Below, one piece after another: positions 19,290 to 29,196 of a DNA stretch of 64,000 bases. Numbering within the stretch: position 1 is the first letter of the stretch; each line of letters starts with the position of its first letter. The notes below the pieces were generated by a model. That model saw nothing but the letters and a program-made list of their open reading frames with translations, was not told the DNA's origin and ran no database searches. The stretch covers positions 186,001 through 250,000 of the forward strand of contig NZ_BCRD01000001.1 in assembly GCF_001552415.1 (NCBI RefSeq). Direction: 5' to 3'. The DNA comes from Corynebacterium xerosis NBRC 16721 = ATCC 373 (GTDB taxonomy: Bacteria > Actinomycetota > Actinomycetes > Mycobacteriales > Mycobacteriaceae). The position numbers and the translations under genes are program-made.

Positions 19290-20399
19290 ATGACGCCCCC
19301 GACTTCCCTCGAGAACCCCGCTTCGACGTCCAATCAGCGCGTCGTCGCGTTCCACGACTTGCCGTCGCCCAAGCAGTTGCTTGACGACGTCCCGCTCGGC
19401 GAGGAATTGGCCAACGACGTCGAGGTCGCCCGCCGGGCCATCGCCGACGTCATCGCCAACGAGGACGACCGGCTCCTGGTCGTCGTCGGCCCGTGCTCGG
19501 TCCACGATCCGGAGGCCGCCGTCGATTACGCCCGCCGCCTCAAGGCCGTGGCCGACGAGCTGAGCGAGGACCTGCTGGTGGTCATGCGCGTGTACTTCGA
19601 GAAGCCGCGGACGACGGTCGGCTGGAAGGGCCTGATCAACGACCCGCACATGGATGGTTCCTTCGAGATCCTCGACGGCCTGCGCATGGCGCGCGAGCTG
19701 CTCATCGAGGTGCTGCAGGTCGGCCTGCCGGTCGGTGCGGAGTTCCTCGAGCCCAACAGCCCGCAGTACATCGCCGACGCGGTGGCGTGGGGCGCCATCG
19801 GCGCGCGCACCACGGAGTCGCAGGTGCACCGCCAGCTGGCTTCGGGCCTGTCCATGCCCATCGGCTTCAAGAACGGCACGGACGGCAACGTCCAGGTCGC
19901 GGTCGATTCGCTGGTGTCGGCGGCCAACCCGCACTTCTTCTTCGGCATGAACGACGACGGCGGCGCCGCCGTGGTGGAGACCGCCGGCAACGCCAACTGC
20001 CACATCATCCTGCGCGGCGGCACGGCGGGACCGAACTACGACGCCGAGTCGATCGCCGACGCCAAGGCCCGGCTGGAGAAGTCCGGTCTGCCGCGCAGCC
20101 TGATGGTCGATGCCAGCCACGCCAACTCCGGCAAGTCGGAGGTCCGCCAGGCCGAGGTCGTCCGCGAGATCGCGGAGCAGATCGCGGCGGGCGACGACGG
20201 CATCGACGGCATCATGGTCGAGTCCTTCATCGTCGGGGGCAACCAGAAGGTGGTCAATGGCCGCGAGGGGCTGACCTACGGCCAGTCCGTCACGGACGCC
20301 TGCATCGATTGGGACACCACCGACGTTCTGCTCCGCGACCTCGCGGCTGCGGTCCGCGCCCGCCGCGAGGCCCGCGGAGACGGCCCCCAGCAGGCCTGA
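19290..20399 (+). CDS. aroG: 3-deoxy-7-phosphoheptulonate (DAHP) synthase, class I
   Basis: First step of the shikimate pathway: PEP plus erythrose 4-phosphate to DAHP. It has 369 aa and clear class I (AroF/G/H) blocks: VVVGPCSVHDPEAAVDYARR, VVMRVYFEKPRTTVGWKGLI, GAEFLEPNSPQYIADAVAWG, FKNGTDGNVQVAVDS, LMVDASHANSGKS and ESFIVGGNQ. The metal-binding Cys is in GPCSVHD. The leader peptide and attenuator upstream indicate feedback by aromatic amino acids. The symbol follows the class; which of aroF/aroG is used for the orthologue varies among species. A GTCGTVAAGC motif lies at 19379-19388 (minus). Confidence 0.95.
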   Translation: MTPPTSLENPASTSNQRVVAFHDLPSPKQLLDDVPLGEELANDVEVARRAIADVIANEDDRLLVVVGPCSVHDPEAAVDYARRLKAVADELSEDLLVVMRVYFEKPRTTVGWKGLINDPHMDGSFEILDGLRMARELLIEVLQVGLPVGAEFLEPNSPQYIADAVAWGAIGARTTESQVHRQLASGLSMPIGFKNGTDGNVQVAVDSLVSAANPHFFFGMNDDGGAAVVETAGNANCHIILRGGTAGPNYDAESIADAKARLEKSGLPRSLMVDASHANSGKSEVRQAEVVREIAEQIAAGDDGIDGIMVESFIVGGNQKVVNGREGLTYGQSVTDACIDWDTTDVLLRDLAAAVRARREARGDGPQQA

Positions 20400-20436
20400 T
20401 CCGGCGCGGCGGGCCCCTGCCGGTAGACTCGTCCGC

Positions 20437-21225
20437 GTGAAACCGTTCCAGCTTCCGCGGGTGCTCGGCCGACTCGCTTACCCGCTTTACGAGCGGCGGC
20501 TCGCCCGCTCGCTCGCGGGTCTGCCGCGCCCGCAGCATGTGGCGGTGATGGCGGACGGCAATCGCCGGTGGGCCCGCGAGGCCGGGTTCACCGACGTCAG
20601 CCACGGGCACCGGGTGGGGGCCCGGAAGATCGCGGAGTTCGTGTCCTGGTGTTCGGAGCAGGACATCGGCCTGGTCACCATCTATCTGCTGTCGACGGAA
20701 AACCTGCGCCGCGAGGCGGATGAGCTGGAGCTGTTGTTCGACATCATCGGCGACGTCGCCGACGAGCTCGCCGGCGCGGGCGAGGACATCCGCCTGCGGA
20801 TGGTGGGGCACCTGGAGTTGCTTCCCGACGACATGGCGGCCCGCCTGCGCCGCGACGAGGAGCTGACCGCCGGCAACAACGGCATCCAGGTCAACATCGC
20901 CGTGGGCTACGGCGGCCGGCAGGAGATCGTCGACGCGGTCCGCCGCATCGTCGGCGACGCCGCCGCTGAAGGGGTGGAGGGCGCCGACATCGTCGATCGC
21001 ATCACCCCGGAGGCCATCGGCGGCCACCTGTACACGTCGGGCCAGCCCGATCCGGACCTGGTGATCCGCACCTCGGGCGAGCAGCGGCTCAGCGGCTTCC
21101 TGCTGTGGCAGTCGGCGTATTCGGAGATCTGGTTCACCGACACGTACTGGCCGGAGTTCCGCCGCATCGACTTCCTGCGGGCGTTGCGGGACTTCTCCCA
21201 GCGAAGCCGCCGTTTCGGCCGCTGA
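20437..21225 (+). CDS. uppS: Short-chain Z-isoprenyl diphosphate synthase (UppS family)
   Basis: Cis-prenyltransferase of 262 aa that condenses isopentenyl diphosphate with an allylic primer to make a Z-prenyl diphosphate for the lipid carrier used in wall synthesis. Motifs: VAVMADGNRRWAR with catalytic Asp40, GHRVGARKIAEF, YLLSTENLRR, and DLVIRTSGEQRLSGFLLWQSAYSEIWF near the C-terminus. Its place after mca and DAHP synthase matches the mycobacterial short-chain enzyme (Rv1086) rather than the long-chain UppS, which is inference from order. GTG at 20437 is 7 nt after TAGACT (20424-20429), fitting a leaderless mRNA. Confidence 0.92.
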   Translation: MKPFQLPRVLGRLAYPLYERRLARSLAGLPRPQHVAVMADGNRRWAREAGFTDVSHGHRVGARKIAEFVSWCSEQDIGLVTIYLLSTENLRREADELELLFDIIGDVADELAGAGEDIRLRMVGHLELLPDDMAARLRRDEELTAGNNGIQVNIAVGYGGRQEIVDAVRRIVGDAAAEGVEGADIVDRITPEAIGGHLYTSGQPDPDLVIRTSGEQRLSGFLLWQSAYSEIWFTDTYWPEFRRIDFLRALRDFSQRSRRFGR

Positions 21226-21294
21226 CCTGCTCGAAGGTCCATCGTCCCGGTTGCGGCCCCGGCATTGCCGGGCGGAACGGGGCACAATCGGGGT

Positions 21295-21876
21295 ATGTCG
21301 AACACCACTCCCGTTCAGCCGATCGTCGTCGTCTCCAACACCCGTTACGGATCCACGGCCGAGTATGCGGCGGAGTTCGCGCGCCGCACTGGCGGCCTGC
21401 TGCTCGGTGGGCAGGGCGGGTCCAAGTCCCACCCCGCCGAAGAGCTCGACGAGGCGCTGGAGCAGCGCCCCGATGCGCCGCTGGTGATCTTCACCCCGAA
21501 TTACGCCGGCACGTTCGGCGGCGCCAACGTCATGAAGACCGTGGCCCGCACCTACCCGGAGCGCAAGATGGCGTTGGCGGTGGTCGGCATGACCATCCTC
21601 GAGGAGGTCCGCGCCAAGGACCCCGCCGGCGCCGCCCTCGACGACGTCGCCGACCGCGTCCACCGCCACTACCTGCCGGGGCGGCTGATGTTCTCCATCA
21701 TGTCGCGCAAGCACCGTGCGGTGATGTGGACCATGACCCGCATGATCAAGGGCAAGAAGGATCCGACGCCCAACGACTCGCAGATGCTGGAGTCCTACGG
21801 CAAGGACACCGACCGCGTCGATTTCGCCGAACTCGATGCGCTGGTGGACTGGCTGGGCACGCCGGCGGGGGAGTGA
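21295..21876 (+). CDS. Flavodoxin-domain protein (HemG-like)
   Basis: A 193-aa predicted FMN-binding protein. The phosphate-binding loop VVVSNTRYGSTAEYAAEFAR (residues about 11-30) is the flavodoxin signature; the second loop FTPNYAGTFGGANVM and a final helical region follow. This architecture is shared with HemG protoporphyrinogen oxidases and with flavodoxin-domain proteins of unknown partner; no heme genes are next to it, so the substrate is open. The start at 21295 agrees with a CACAAT box 6 nt upstream. Confidence 0.82.
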   Translation: MSNTTPVQPIVVVSNTRYGSTAEYAAEFARRTGGLLLGGQGGSKSHPAEELDEALEQRPDAPLVIFTPNYAGTFGGANVMKTVARTYPERKMALAVVGMTILEEVRAKDPAGAALDDVADRVHRHYLPGRLMFSIMSRKHRAVMWTMTRMIKGKKDPTPNDSQMLESYGKDTDRVDFAELDALVDWLGTPAGE

Positions 21877-21880
21877 CGCC

Positions 21881-21900
21881 GGGACGTCGTCAAGCGACCC
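21881..21900 (+). repeat. GTCGTVAAGC motif site (flavodoxin-coaA gap)
   Basis: Core GTCGTCAAGC at 21886-21895. Its flanks GCCGGGA...GA are identical over 20 nt to the copy at 44184-44193 on the other strand. Confidence 0.75.
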
Positions 21901-21934
21901 GCGCCAGGTGAGGTGACTTACCGGGACATGATGC

Positions 21935-22861
21935 CTAGAGCCTGCGCATGCGCACGCGGTCGATGGTGTGATCGCTGGACTTGCGCAGCACCAGCGAGGC
22001 CCGCACGCGCGTGGGCAGGATGTTCTCCATCAGGTTGGGCAGGTTCACCGTCTGCCAGATGCGGCGGGCCTCGACGGTCGCGGCGTCGTCGTCCAGCCCG
22101 GCGTATTCGGAGAAGTGCGCGCCCGGCGCCCGGAACGCGGTGTGGCGCAGCTTGAGGAACCGCTCGATGTACCAGCGCTCGATGTCCTCGCGGCGCGCGT
22201 CGACGTAGACGGAGAAGTCGAACAGGTCGGAGACCATCAGCATCGGGCCGGTCTGCAGGACGTTGAGGCCCTCGACGATGAGGATGTCCGGCTGATCGAC
22301 GACCTCGAACTCCCCGGGCACGCGGTCATAGGCGGTGTGCGAGTACACGGGCGCCTTCACGTCGCGCACACCGGCCTTGACCGAGGTGACGAAGCGCATC
22401 AGCGCCCGCTGGTCGTAGGACTCCGGGAAGCCCTTGCGCTGCATGATGCCCCGCCGGTTGAGCTCGGCGGAGGGGTGCAGGAAACCGTCGGTGGTGATCA
22501 GATCCACCCGAGGGTTGGTGTCCCAGCGTTCCAGCAGCACCTGCAACAGGCGGGCGGTGGTGGATTTGCCCACCGCCACGGATCCGGCGACGCCGATGAT
22601 GAACGGCACGCTCTGGTATTCCTCGCCGAGGAACGTCGCGGTGGTGCGGTTGAGCTCGCGGTGGGCCTGCACGCGCAGGTGGATCAGGCGCGACAGCGGG
22701 AGGTAGACCTCGGCGACTTCGTCGAGGTCGATGTTCTCGCCGATGCCGGAGAGCCGTTCGGCCTCCTCGGCGGTGAGCACCTGCGGCATGGACTCGCGGA
22801 GCTCGCGCCATTGCCGCCTGTCGAACTCCAGGTAGGGGCCGGGTGCCTGCGCGCGGGTCAT
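21935..22861 (-). CDS. coaA: Type I pantothenate kinase CoaA
   Basis: Phosphorylates pantothenate, the first step of coenzyme A synthesis. 308 aa. The P-loop [12 protein letters not shown] spans residues 90-101; further CoaA blocks are [52 protein letters not shown] and [10 protein letters not shown]. The ATG at 22861 matches the usual start ([20 protein letters not shown]); a CATGAT box is 6 nt upstream. It converges with the flavodoxin-domain gene and is divergent from chrA, close to glyA, as in mycobacteria. Confidence 0.97.
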   Translation of the reverse strand: MTRAQAPGPYLEFDRRQWRELRESMPQVLTAEEAERLSGIGENIDLDEVAEVYLPLSRLIHLRVQAHRELNRTTATFLGEEYQSVPFIIGVAGSVAVGKSTTARLLQVLLERWDTNPRVDLITTDGFLHPSAELNRRGIMQRKGFPESYDQRALMRFVTSVKAGVRDVKAPVYSHTAYDRVPGEFEVVDQPDILIVEGLNVLQTGPMLMVSDLFDFSVYVDARREDIERWYIERFLKLRHTAFRAPGAHFSEYAGLDDDAATVEARRIWQTVNLPNLMENILPTRVRASLVLRKSSDHTIDRVRMRRL

Positions 22862-22922
22862 GTCCCCATCATGCCAACCGCCCGGCCTGCGCTCGTCGTC
22901 CGGGTGCCCTAACGTTACGGAC

Positions 22923-24203
22923 ATGAAAGAAGTGACCGACGCCTCGTCCGGGGATGCTGCGGGTGCTGCCGCGGGTGGTGCGTCCCGCCGCCATCCCGGC
23001 TCCGTGGGTGAGGTGTTTTCCGCCTTCGGTCTGCTGGGATTGACGTCCTTCGGCGGCCCCGTGGCGCACTTGGGCTATTTCCGCGAGGAGTTCGTGGGCA
23101 AGCGCAGGTGGCTCACCGACGCCGAGTACGCCGACGTCGTCGCCCTGTGCCAGTTCCTGCCCGGGCCGGCGTCGTCGCAGGTCGGCATGGCGTTGGGCTG
23201 GCGCCGCGCAGGGCTGCCGGGTCTGCTGGCCGCCTTCGTCGGCTTTACGACGCCCTCCGCGCTCGTGCTGGCTCTGGCCGCCGTCGGAGTGGCGTACTTC
23301 GGCGATCTGGGCGGGCCCATCGAGGGATTGAAGGCGGCGGCCGTCGCGGTGGTGGCGGTGGCGCTGTGGGGCATGGCCAAGAACCTGGTGAACTCCCGGC
23401 TGACCGCCGCCGTCGCAGTCGGCGCGATGACCCTGACGCTGCTCGCGCCGGGGGCGTGGGGGGTGTGGGCGCAGGTCGGGGCGATCGTCGTGGCGGGCAT
23501 CATCGGCCTGGTGCTCATCCGGGGCGGTGACCGGGGCGGTGATGCGAAGGGCGAGGCCAAGGACGATGCGAAGGGCGAGGCCAAGGACGAAGCCGAGAAC
23601 GAGTTGGCCTCCGAGCCCGCCCACCTCGCCTACGCCGTGCCCGCGTGGGCGTCGATCGCCGCGCTGGTGGCTTTCCTGGCGATCCTCGCCCTCGCCGCGA
23701 CGCAGTGGTGGGGGACGTACTACTGGGCCGGTGCGCTGGTCTTCGGCGGCGGCCACGTGGTGCTGCCGCTGCTGGAGGGCGGCCTGGTTCCCGAAGGCGT
23801 CGACGCCGACACGTTCCTGGCCGGATACGGCCTGGCCCAGGCGGTGCCCGGGCCCCTGTTCACCTTCGCCTCCTACCTGGGCATGGCGCAGGCCGGGGTG
23901 CTCGGCGCGCTGATCGCCACGCTGGCGATATTCCTGCCTTCGATGCTGCTGCTCATCGCCGTCATGCCGGTGTGGGCCAAGCAGGCCGCCAACCCGAAGG
24001 CCCGCGGGGCGATCGCCGCGATCAACGCCGCCGTCGTCGGTCTGCTGGCCGCCGCCTTCTACGACCCCGTGTGGACCCACGGCATTTCGGGGCCCGGCAC
24101 TTTCGTCGTCGCCGTCGCCGCGCTGGCCGCCCTGACCAAGTTCAAGCTCCCCGCGTGGGCAGTCGTGCTCTCCGCCGGCGCCATCGGCTGGGTGGTGTTC
24201 TGA
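22923..24203 (+). CDS. chrA: Chromate transporter, ChrA family (two-domain)
   Basis: A 426-aa membrane protein with two CHR domains. The first starts [20 protein letters not shown] (residues about 20-40) with the [17 protein letters not shown] motif; the second starts after the central linker with [13 protein letters not shown] and [20 protein letters not shown]. The linker (about 200-240) contains repeats of [16 protein letters not shown] and is strongly charged. The family exports chromate, but many members probably move other anions. ATG at 22923 is 7 nt after TAACGT (22910-22915): leaderless. A GTCGTVAAGC motif occurs inside at 23242-23251 (minus). Confidence 0.92.
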   Translation: MKEVTDASSGDAAGAAAGGASRRHPGSVGEVFSAFGLLGLTSFGGPVAHLGYFREEFVGKRRWLTDAEYADVVALCQFLPGPASSQVGMALGWRRAGLPGLLAAFVGFTTPSALVLALAAVGVAYFGDLGGPIEGLKAAAVAVVAVALWGMAKNLVNSRLTAAVAVGAMTLTLLAPGAWGVWAQVGAIVVAGIIGLVLIRGGDRGGDAKGEAKDDAKGEAKDEAENELASEPAHLAYAVPAWASIAALVAFLAILALAATQWWGTYYWAGALVFGGGHVVLPLLEGGLVPEGVDADTFLAGYGLAQAVPGPLFTFASYLGMAQAGVLGALIATLAIFLPSMLLLIAVMPVWAKQAANPKARGAIAAINAAVVGLLAAAFYDPVWTHGISGPGTFVVAVAALAALTKFKLPAWAVVLSAGAIGWVVF

Positions 24204-24238
24204 CCGAACTCCATGTCGCGGGCGAAGGGTACGGAGGC

Positions 24239-24256
24239 GGGCCGTCGTGAAGCACG
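24239..24256 (+). repeat. GTCGTVAAGC motif site (chrA-glyA gap)
   Basis: Core GTCGTGAAGC at 24244-24253, preceded by GCGGGCC as in several other copies. The 170-bp gap also holds TACGAT (24325-24330), a possible glyA -10 box with a leader of about 40 nt. Confidence 0.72.
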
Positions 24257-24373
24257 AGGCCCCCGCAACCCAATGCCGGGGGATGTGTCGAGGACCGAAT
24301 CGGCCCCGCCGGGGGCGGGGGACTACGATGGCACCGAACCCGTAGCTTCCTTCGAAAGGTTGTTGGCCCACCC

Positions 24374-25675
<1,302 letters not shown>

Positions 25676-25680
25676 GTCGC

Positions 25681-25760
25681 GTTCGCGGCGTTCGTACCGT
25701 TCGTATCGTTCGACGACTTCGTACTGTTTGTATCGTTCGTTCCGTTCGTCGGGTTCCCGG
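25681..25760. repeat. 9-bp tandem array (GTTCGTAYC type), nine units
   Basis: Nine consecutive 9-bp units begin 5 nt after the glyA stop: five or more are close to GTTCGTAYC. Because the unit is three codons long, the array is open in the glyA frame (an x-x-Phe series) and on the minus strand (Asn-Gly-Thr-like series). No start or ribosome site makes it a gene. Confidence 0.8.
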
Positions 25761-25802
25761 ATTTCTGATCGCCTCCGGGGCCTCGCCCCGTGAACGCTGC
25801 AA

Positions 25803-25866
25803 AAGGAAGTCGGGTGGCCGGAAAGAAGTGGTGTGCCACATCTTTCCGCCCACCCGACTTCTTTCT
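25803..25866. terminator. Long hairpin, probable glyA terminator
   Basis: Arms of 21 bp (25806-25826 and 25841-25861) match at 20 positions, with an inner GTGG/CCAC stem, giving a nearly continuous cruciform preceded by AAAAG and followed by TTTCTG. It is 130 nt past the glyA stop. Confidence 0.75.
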
Positions 25867-25969
25867 GTGTCCGGAGGTGCGTGCATCGCCGGCGGTGACC
25901 CACGCAGCCGGCCGCCCCACCGATAGCGGCCGCCCTGCAGACTGCCCGTGGCGAATCGACGCCGCAGAC

Positions 25970-26027
25970 ACACGTCGAATGGACAGGTACATGCCGCAGA
26001 ACACATGTATCTGTCCGTTCGACGTGT
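25970..26027. repeat. 24-bp inverted repeat upstream of amino-acid permease
   Basis: Arms 25970-25993 and 26004-26027 are complementary at 22 of 24 positions (ACACGTCGAA ... TTCGACGTGT at the outer ends) around a 10-nt loop. There is no T-run, and it lies 75 nt before the permease start, so an operator or an mRNA structure is as likely as a terminator. Confidence 0.7.
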
Positions 26028-26101
26028 ACTTGGGTTGGGGCTCCCGGTCTTACCCATGCTCCCGGCGATGCGCGCGTTCAGTCGGATTGTAAATTTGATG
26101 C

Positions 26102-27535
26102 ATGACGAACGTGACGCGGCATGACGCCGAAGTGGCGGGCTACCGCAAGGACCTGAAGAACCGCCACATCCAGATGATCGCGCTTGGCGGAGCGCTGGGC
26201 ACCGGGCTTTTCCTCGGTGCCGGCGGGCGCCTCAACGCGGGCGGGCCGGGGCTGGCCATCGTCTACGCGGTGTGCGGCGTCATCGGCTATCTGATGCTGC
26301 GCTCGTTGGGCGAGATGGTGGTCCACCGGCCGACGTCGGGGTCGTTCACGTCCTACGCCCGCGAGTTCCTCGGCGAGAAGTCCGCGTTCTTCGCCGGCTG
26401 GGTGTACTTCTTGGCGTGGGTGACGGTCGGCATCGCGGAGTTGACCGCCATTGCGGTGTACCTGAAATTCTGGCCGTTGTTCCAGGACGTGCCGCAGTGG
26501 ATCCTCGTGGCGGTGGCATTGGCGATCGTCGTGGGGCTCAATCTCCTCGGAGTGAAGTTCTTCGGCGAGGCGGAGTTCTGGTTCTCCTTCGTCAAGGTCT
26601 CGGCGATCGTGCTGTTCATGATCGTCGGCGTGGTGGTGCTTGCGATGGGCACGCCCGTCGACGGCCATGATCCGGGCCTGTCGACCATTCCCGAAGGCGG
26701 CGGCTGGTTCCCCAACGGGGTGTTGCCCCTGGTGGTGATGACCCAGGGCGTCGTCTTCGCCTACGCGGGCATCGACATGATCGGCGTCGCCGCAGGTGAG
26801 ACCGAGAATCCGCGCCGGGAGATCCCCAAGGCAATCAATGCCACGGTGTTCCGCATCATCTTCTTCTACGTCGGGTCGGTGTTCCTGCTGGCGCTGCTGC
26901 TGCCGGCAAGCGCTTACGACGGGGCGGAGTCGCCGTTCGTGACCTTCCTCAATGCCCTCGGCGTGCCGTACGCGGCGGACGTCATGAACCTGGTCGTGCT
27001 CACAGCGGCACTGTCCTCGGTCAACGCCGGGTTGTATGCGACGGCGCGCATCCTCAAACCGCTGGCGATCAACGGCTCGGCCCCGAAGTTCCTCGGCGCC
27101 ATGTCCGCCCATGGCGTCCCGATGGGCGGTGTGTGGTTGACCACCGCGATGTTCGTGCTCGGCATCGTGCTCAATTACGTCGTGCCGGAGGCCGCGTTCG
27201 AGGTGGTGCTCAACATGGGCGCGATCGCGATCTTGTGCATGTGGTCGATGATCGTCATCGCGCACCTCGGTTACCTTCGCGCTGCTCGCCGGGGTGCGGT
27301 GGAGCGGCATTCCTACCGGGCCCCGTTGGGCGGCGCCGGCGACGTCATCGTGTTGGCCTTCCTGGCCGGTGTCGTGGTGCTGATGGCGATGGACTACCCG
27401 GTGGGCAGTTACACGCTGCTGTGGTCGGCGGCGTTCCTCGTCCCGGCGTTTGTCGTCGGTTGGTGGCTCACCGCGCGGAGCCGGGCACGCATCGCCGCCG
27501 CCGATTCGGGTGTGGCGGGGGACTCCACCCGGTAG
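26102..27535 (+). CDS. Amino acid permease (APC superfamily, AAT family)
   Basis: A 477-aa transporter with 12 predicted membrane segments. The N-terminus KDLKNRHIQMIALGGALGTG is the classical AAT signature (helix 1), followed by GYLMLRSLGEMVVHRPTSGS, and the central FAYAGIDMIGVAAGETENPR with the conserved Glu. Closest recognisable types are AnsP/GABA/aromatic amino acid permeases; the substrate cannot be read from the sequence. The TAG stop overlaps the -10 box of the next gene. A large inverted repeat sits upstream, a candidate regulatory site. Confidence 0.9.
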   Translation: MTNVTRHDAEVAGYRKDLKNRHIQMIALGGALGTGLFLGAGGRLNAGGPGLAIVYAVCGVIGYLMLRSLGEMVVHRPTSGSFTSYAREFLGEKSAFFAGWVYFLAWVTVGIAELTAIAVYLKFWPLFQDVPQWILVAVALAIVVGLNLLGVKFFGEAEFWFSFVKVSAIVLFMIVGVVVLAMGTPVDGHDPGLSTIPEGGGWFPNGVLPLVVMTQGVVFAYAGIDMIGVAAGETENPRREIPKAINATVFRIIFFYVGSVFLLALLLPASAYDGAESPFVTFLNALGVPYAADVMNLVVLTAALSSVNAGLYATARILKPLAINGSAPKFLGAMSAHGVPMGGVWLTTAMFVLGIVLNYVVPEAAFEVVLNMGAIAILCMWSMIVIAHLGYLRAARRGAVERHSYRAPLGGAGDVIVLAFLAGVVVLMAMDYPVGSYTLLWSAAFLVPAFVVGWWLTARSRARIAAADSGVAGDSTR

Positions 27536-27545
27536 CGTGGGGGCC

Positions 27546-28376
27546 ATGGAATTCGTCTCCGTCACCCGCGACGCCGGCCTGCTCACCATCGCCATCGACC
27601 GCCCCCAGGGCCACAATTCGCTCAATCGGGCGCTGCGCCTGGAGCTGCGGCAGGCGTTCGAGGAGGCGGCGGAACAATGCGTCGTCAAGCCCGAAACCGG
27701 CCCCACCGGCTCGGGCGACGCGACCGCCGACCCGGGCCCCGTGCGCGCGGTGTTGCTCAAGGGCGGCAAGAAGGTGTTTTGCACGGGTCAGGACCTCAAG
27801 GAACACCTGACCGAGATGACCGAGCCGTCGGCGATGGACAAGGTCGACACGGAGTACAACCCGATGATCGCGGCGCTGGCGGCGATTCCGGTGCCGGTGG
27901 TCGCGGCGGTCAATGGCGCGGCGGCCGGCGCGGGCTGGTCGTTGGCGCTGAACTGCGATTTCCGCATTGCGGCGGCATCGGCGTCGTTCAAGGCGGCGTT
28001 CCCGTCGATCGGCCTGGCCACGGACTGCGGCATCAGCTACCTGTTGCCGCAGCTGGTCGGCCCGGCGCAGGCTTTGCAGTTGCTTTACGACGACCAGCCG
28101 ATCAGGTCCTCCCGCGCCCTCGAGTTGGGGCTGGTGACGCAGGTCGTGGACGGCGATGATGCCGACGAGGCCGCGGAGGCGTTCGCGCGGAAGCTGGCGT
28201 CGGGGCCGACGGGGTCCTACCGCGAGATCAAGGCGCTGGTGAAGGATGCCTCGGCGATGCTGGCCATCGCCGACCGCGAGTCCGGCGCGCAGAAGCGACT
28301 GGTGGTGACGGAGGATCACAAGGAGGCCGTCGACGCCTTCCTGAACAAGCGCGCCCCGGAGTTCACGGGGCGGTAA
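27546..28376 (+). CDS. Enoyl-CoA hydratase/isomerase family protein
   Basis: A 276-aa crotonase-fold enzyme. Oxyanion-hole segments are FCTGQDLKEH (residues about 77-90) and NGAAAGAGWSLALNCDFRIA; the ASFKAAFPSIGLATDCGISY segment has Asp where many hydratases have the catalytic Glu, as in PaaG-type isomerases. Beta-oxidation or aromatic (phenylacetate) degradation is plausible. An extra loop of about 15 residues (KPETGPTGSGDATADPGP) sits before the first oxyanion strand. ATG at 27546 is 7 nt after TAGCGT (27533-27538): leaderless. It contains two GTCGTVAAGC copies (27681-27690; 28082-28091 minus). Confidence 0.88.
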   Translation: MEFVSVTRDAGLLTIAIDRPQGHNSLNRALRLELRQAFEEAAEQCVVKPETGPTGSGDATADPGPVRAVLLKGGKKVFCTGQDLKEHLTEMTEPSAMDKVDTEYNPMIAALAAIPVPVVAAVNGAAAGAGWSLALNCDFRIAAASASFKAAFPSIGLATDCGISYLLPQLVGPAQALQLLYDDQPIRSSRALELGLVTQVVDGDDADEAAEAFARKLASGPTGSYREIKALVKDASAMLAIADRESGAQKRLVVTEDHKEAVDAFLNKRAPEFTGR

Positions 28377-28499
28377 TCCCGAAGTGGGGGAGAGGCGTGC
28401 CGGAGGCCGACTGGGGGACCGGCCGTGGCGGCCGATGGGGGATCGGCCGGAGTCGGACGTGACTGCGGGAGGTCGACGGGGCGCGGCTGTGGCGCCTGA

Positions 28500-28994
28500 T
28501 CAGCGCACGGCGCAGCCGACGTCGCAGCCGTCGTCGCCGCAGGGATTGCGGCGCCAGGCCCAGATGACCGCGGCGAGCAACGCGACCAGCGAAATCGCCG
28601 CCAGGAAGGGCTGCAACGGCTGCCAGAACCCCAGCGCGCCGGAGGTGCCCAGCGCCAGCAACACGATCTTGTTGCACACCGGGCAGGCGACGGCGAACAT
28701 GGCCAGGCCCGCGCCACCGATCGCCGGGGCGGATCTCTCGGCACCGGGGCGCTGCAGGCCGAAGTAAGCGCCGGTCAGCATCGACGTGGCGACCAGCACC
28801 GGCAGCTCCCACGGGCGCACCGGCACGTCGCGGCCGAAGAGCGGGTTGGGGATGATGTCCGTGGGCAGGCCGATGACGAGGAACGTGGCCAGCGCGGTGC
28901 CGAGCGCGACGAGCACCCGGAAAGTGCGGCCCCCGACGTTCACCGTGGCGGTGGCGTCATCGGTGCTTCCGGCGATGGCGGGTGAAGTCGGCAT
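28500..28994 (-). CDS. Integral membrane protein with CPVCNK motif
   Basis: A 164-aa protein with about four hydrophobic segments (FRVLVALGTALATFLVIGLP; LPVLVATSMLTGAYFG; GLAMFAVACPVCNKIVLLAL; LAAISLVALLAAVIWAW). Two Cys in ACPVCNK lie inside the third segment and two more (CGDDGCDVGC) at the C-terminal tail, suggesting metal or redox chemistry, which is inference. I do not recognise the family. The ATG at 28994 is 7 nt after TACCCT on the minus strand (29002-29007), so leaderless translation is likely. Confidence 0.78.
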   Translation of the reverse strand: MPTSPAIAGSTDDATATVNVGGRTFRVLVALGTALATFLVIGLPTDIIPNPLFGRDVPVRPWELPVLVATSMLTGAYFGLQRPGAERSAPAIGGAGLAMFAVACPVCNKIVLLALGTSGALGFWQPLQPFLAAISLVALLAAVIWAWRRNPCGDDGCDVGCAVR

Positions 28995-29098
28995 GCCCCA
29001 GAGGGTACAGCCATGTGGAGCCGGGACACGGACCGGCTTTGCTCCGTCGCCCCACGTTCACGCCGCACACGGCGAAGGCCCGCTCCCACGTGGGGAAC

Positions 29099-29117
29099 GG
29101 GCCGTCGTCAAGCGAAA
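29099..29117 (+). repeat. GTCGTVAAGC motif site (before membrane protein gene)
   Basis: Core GTCGTCAAGC at 29104-29113 followed by GAAAATG. Directly upstream is a GGCCCG...CGGGCC hairpin, so the motif adjoins a stem as at 14695-14704. Confidence 0.72.
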
Positions 29118-29196
29118 ATGCGATCAAGCGGGGCGCGGAAACCGCACCGCGGACGCCGGGCCAGGAGGAGCGCCGGCGCCCGCCGAAGAGCGGACC

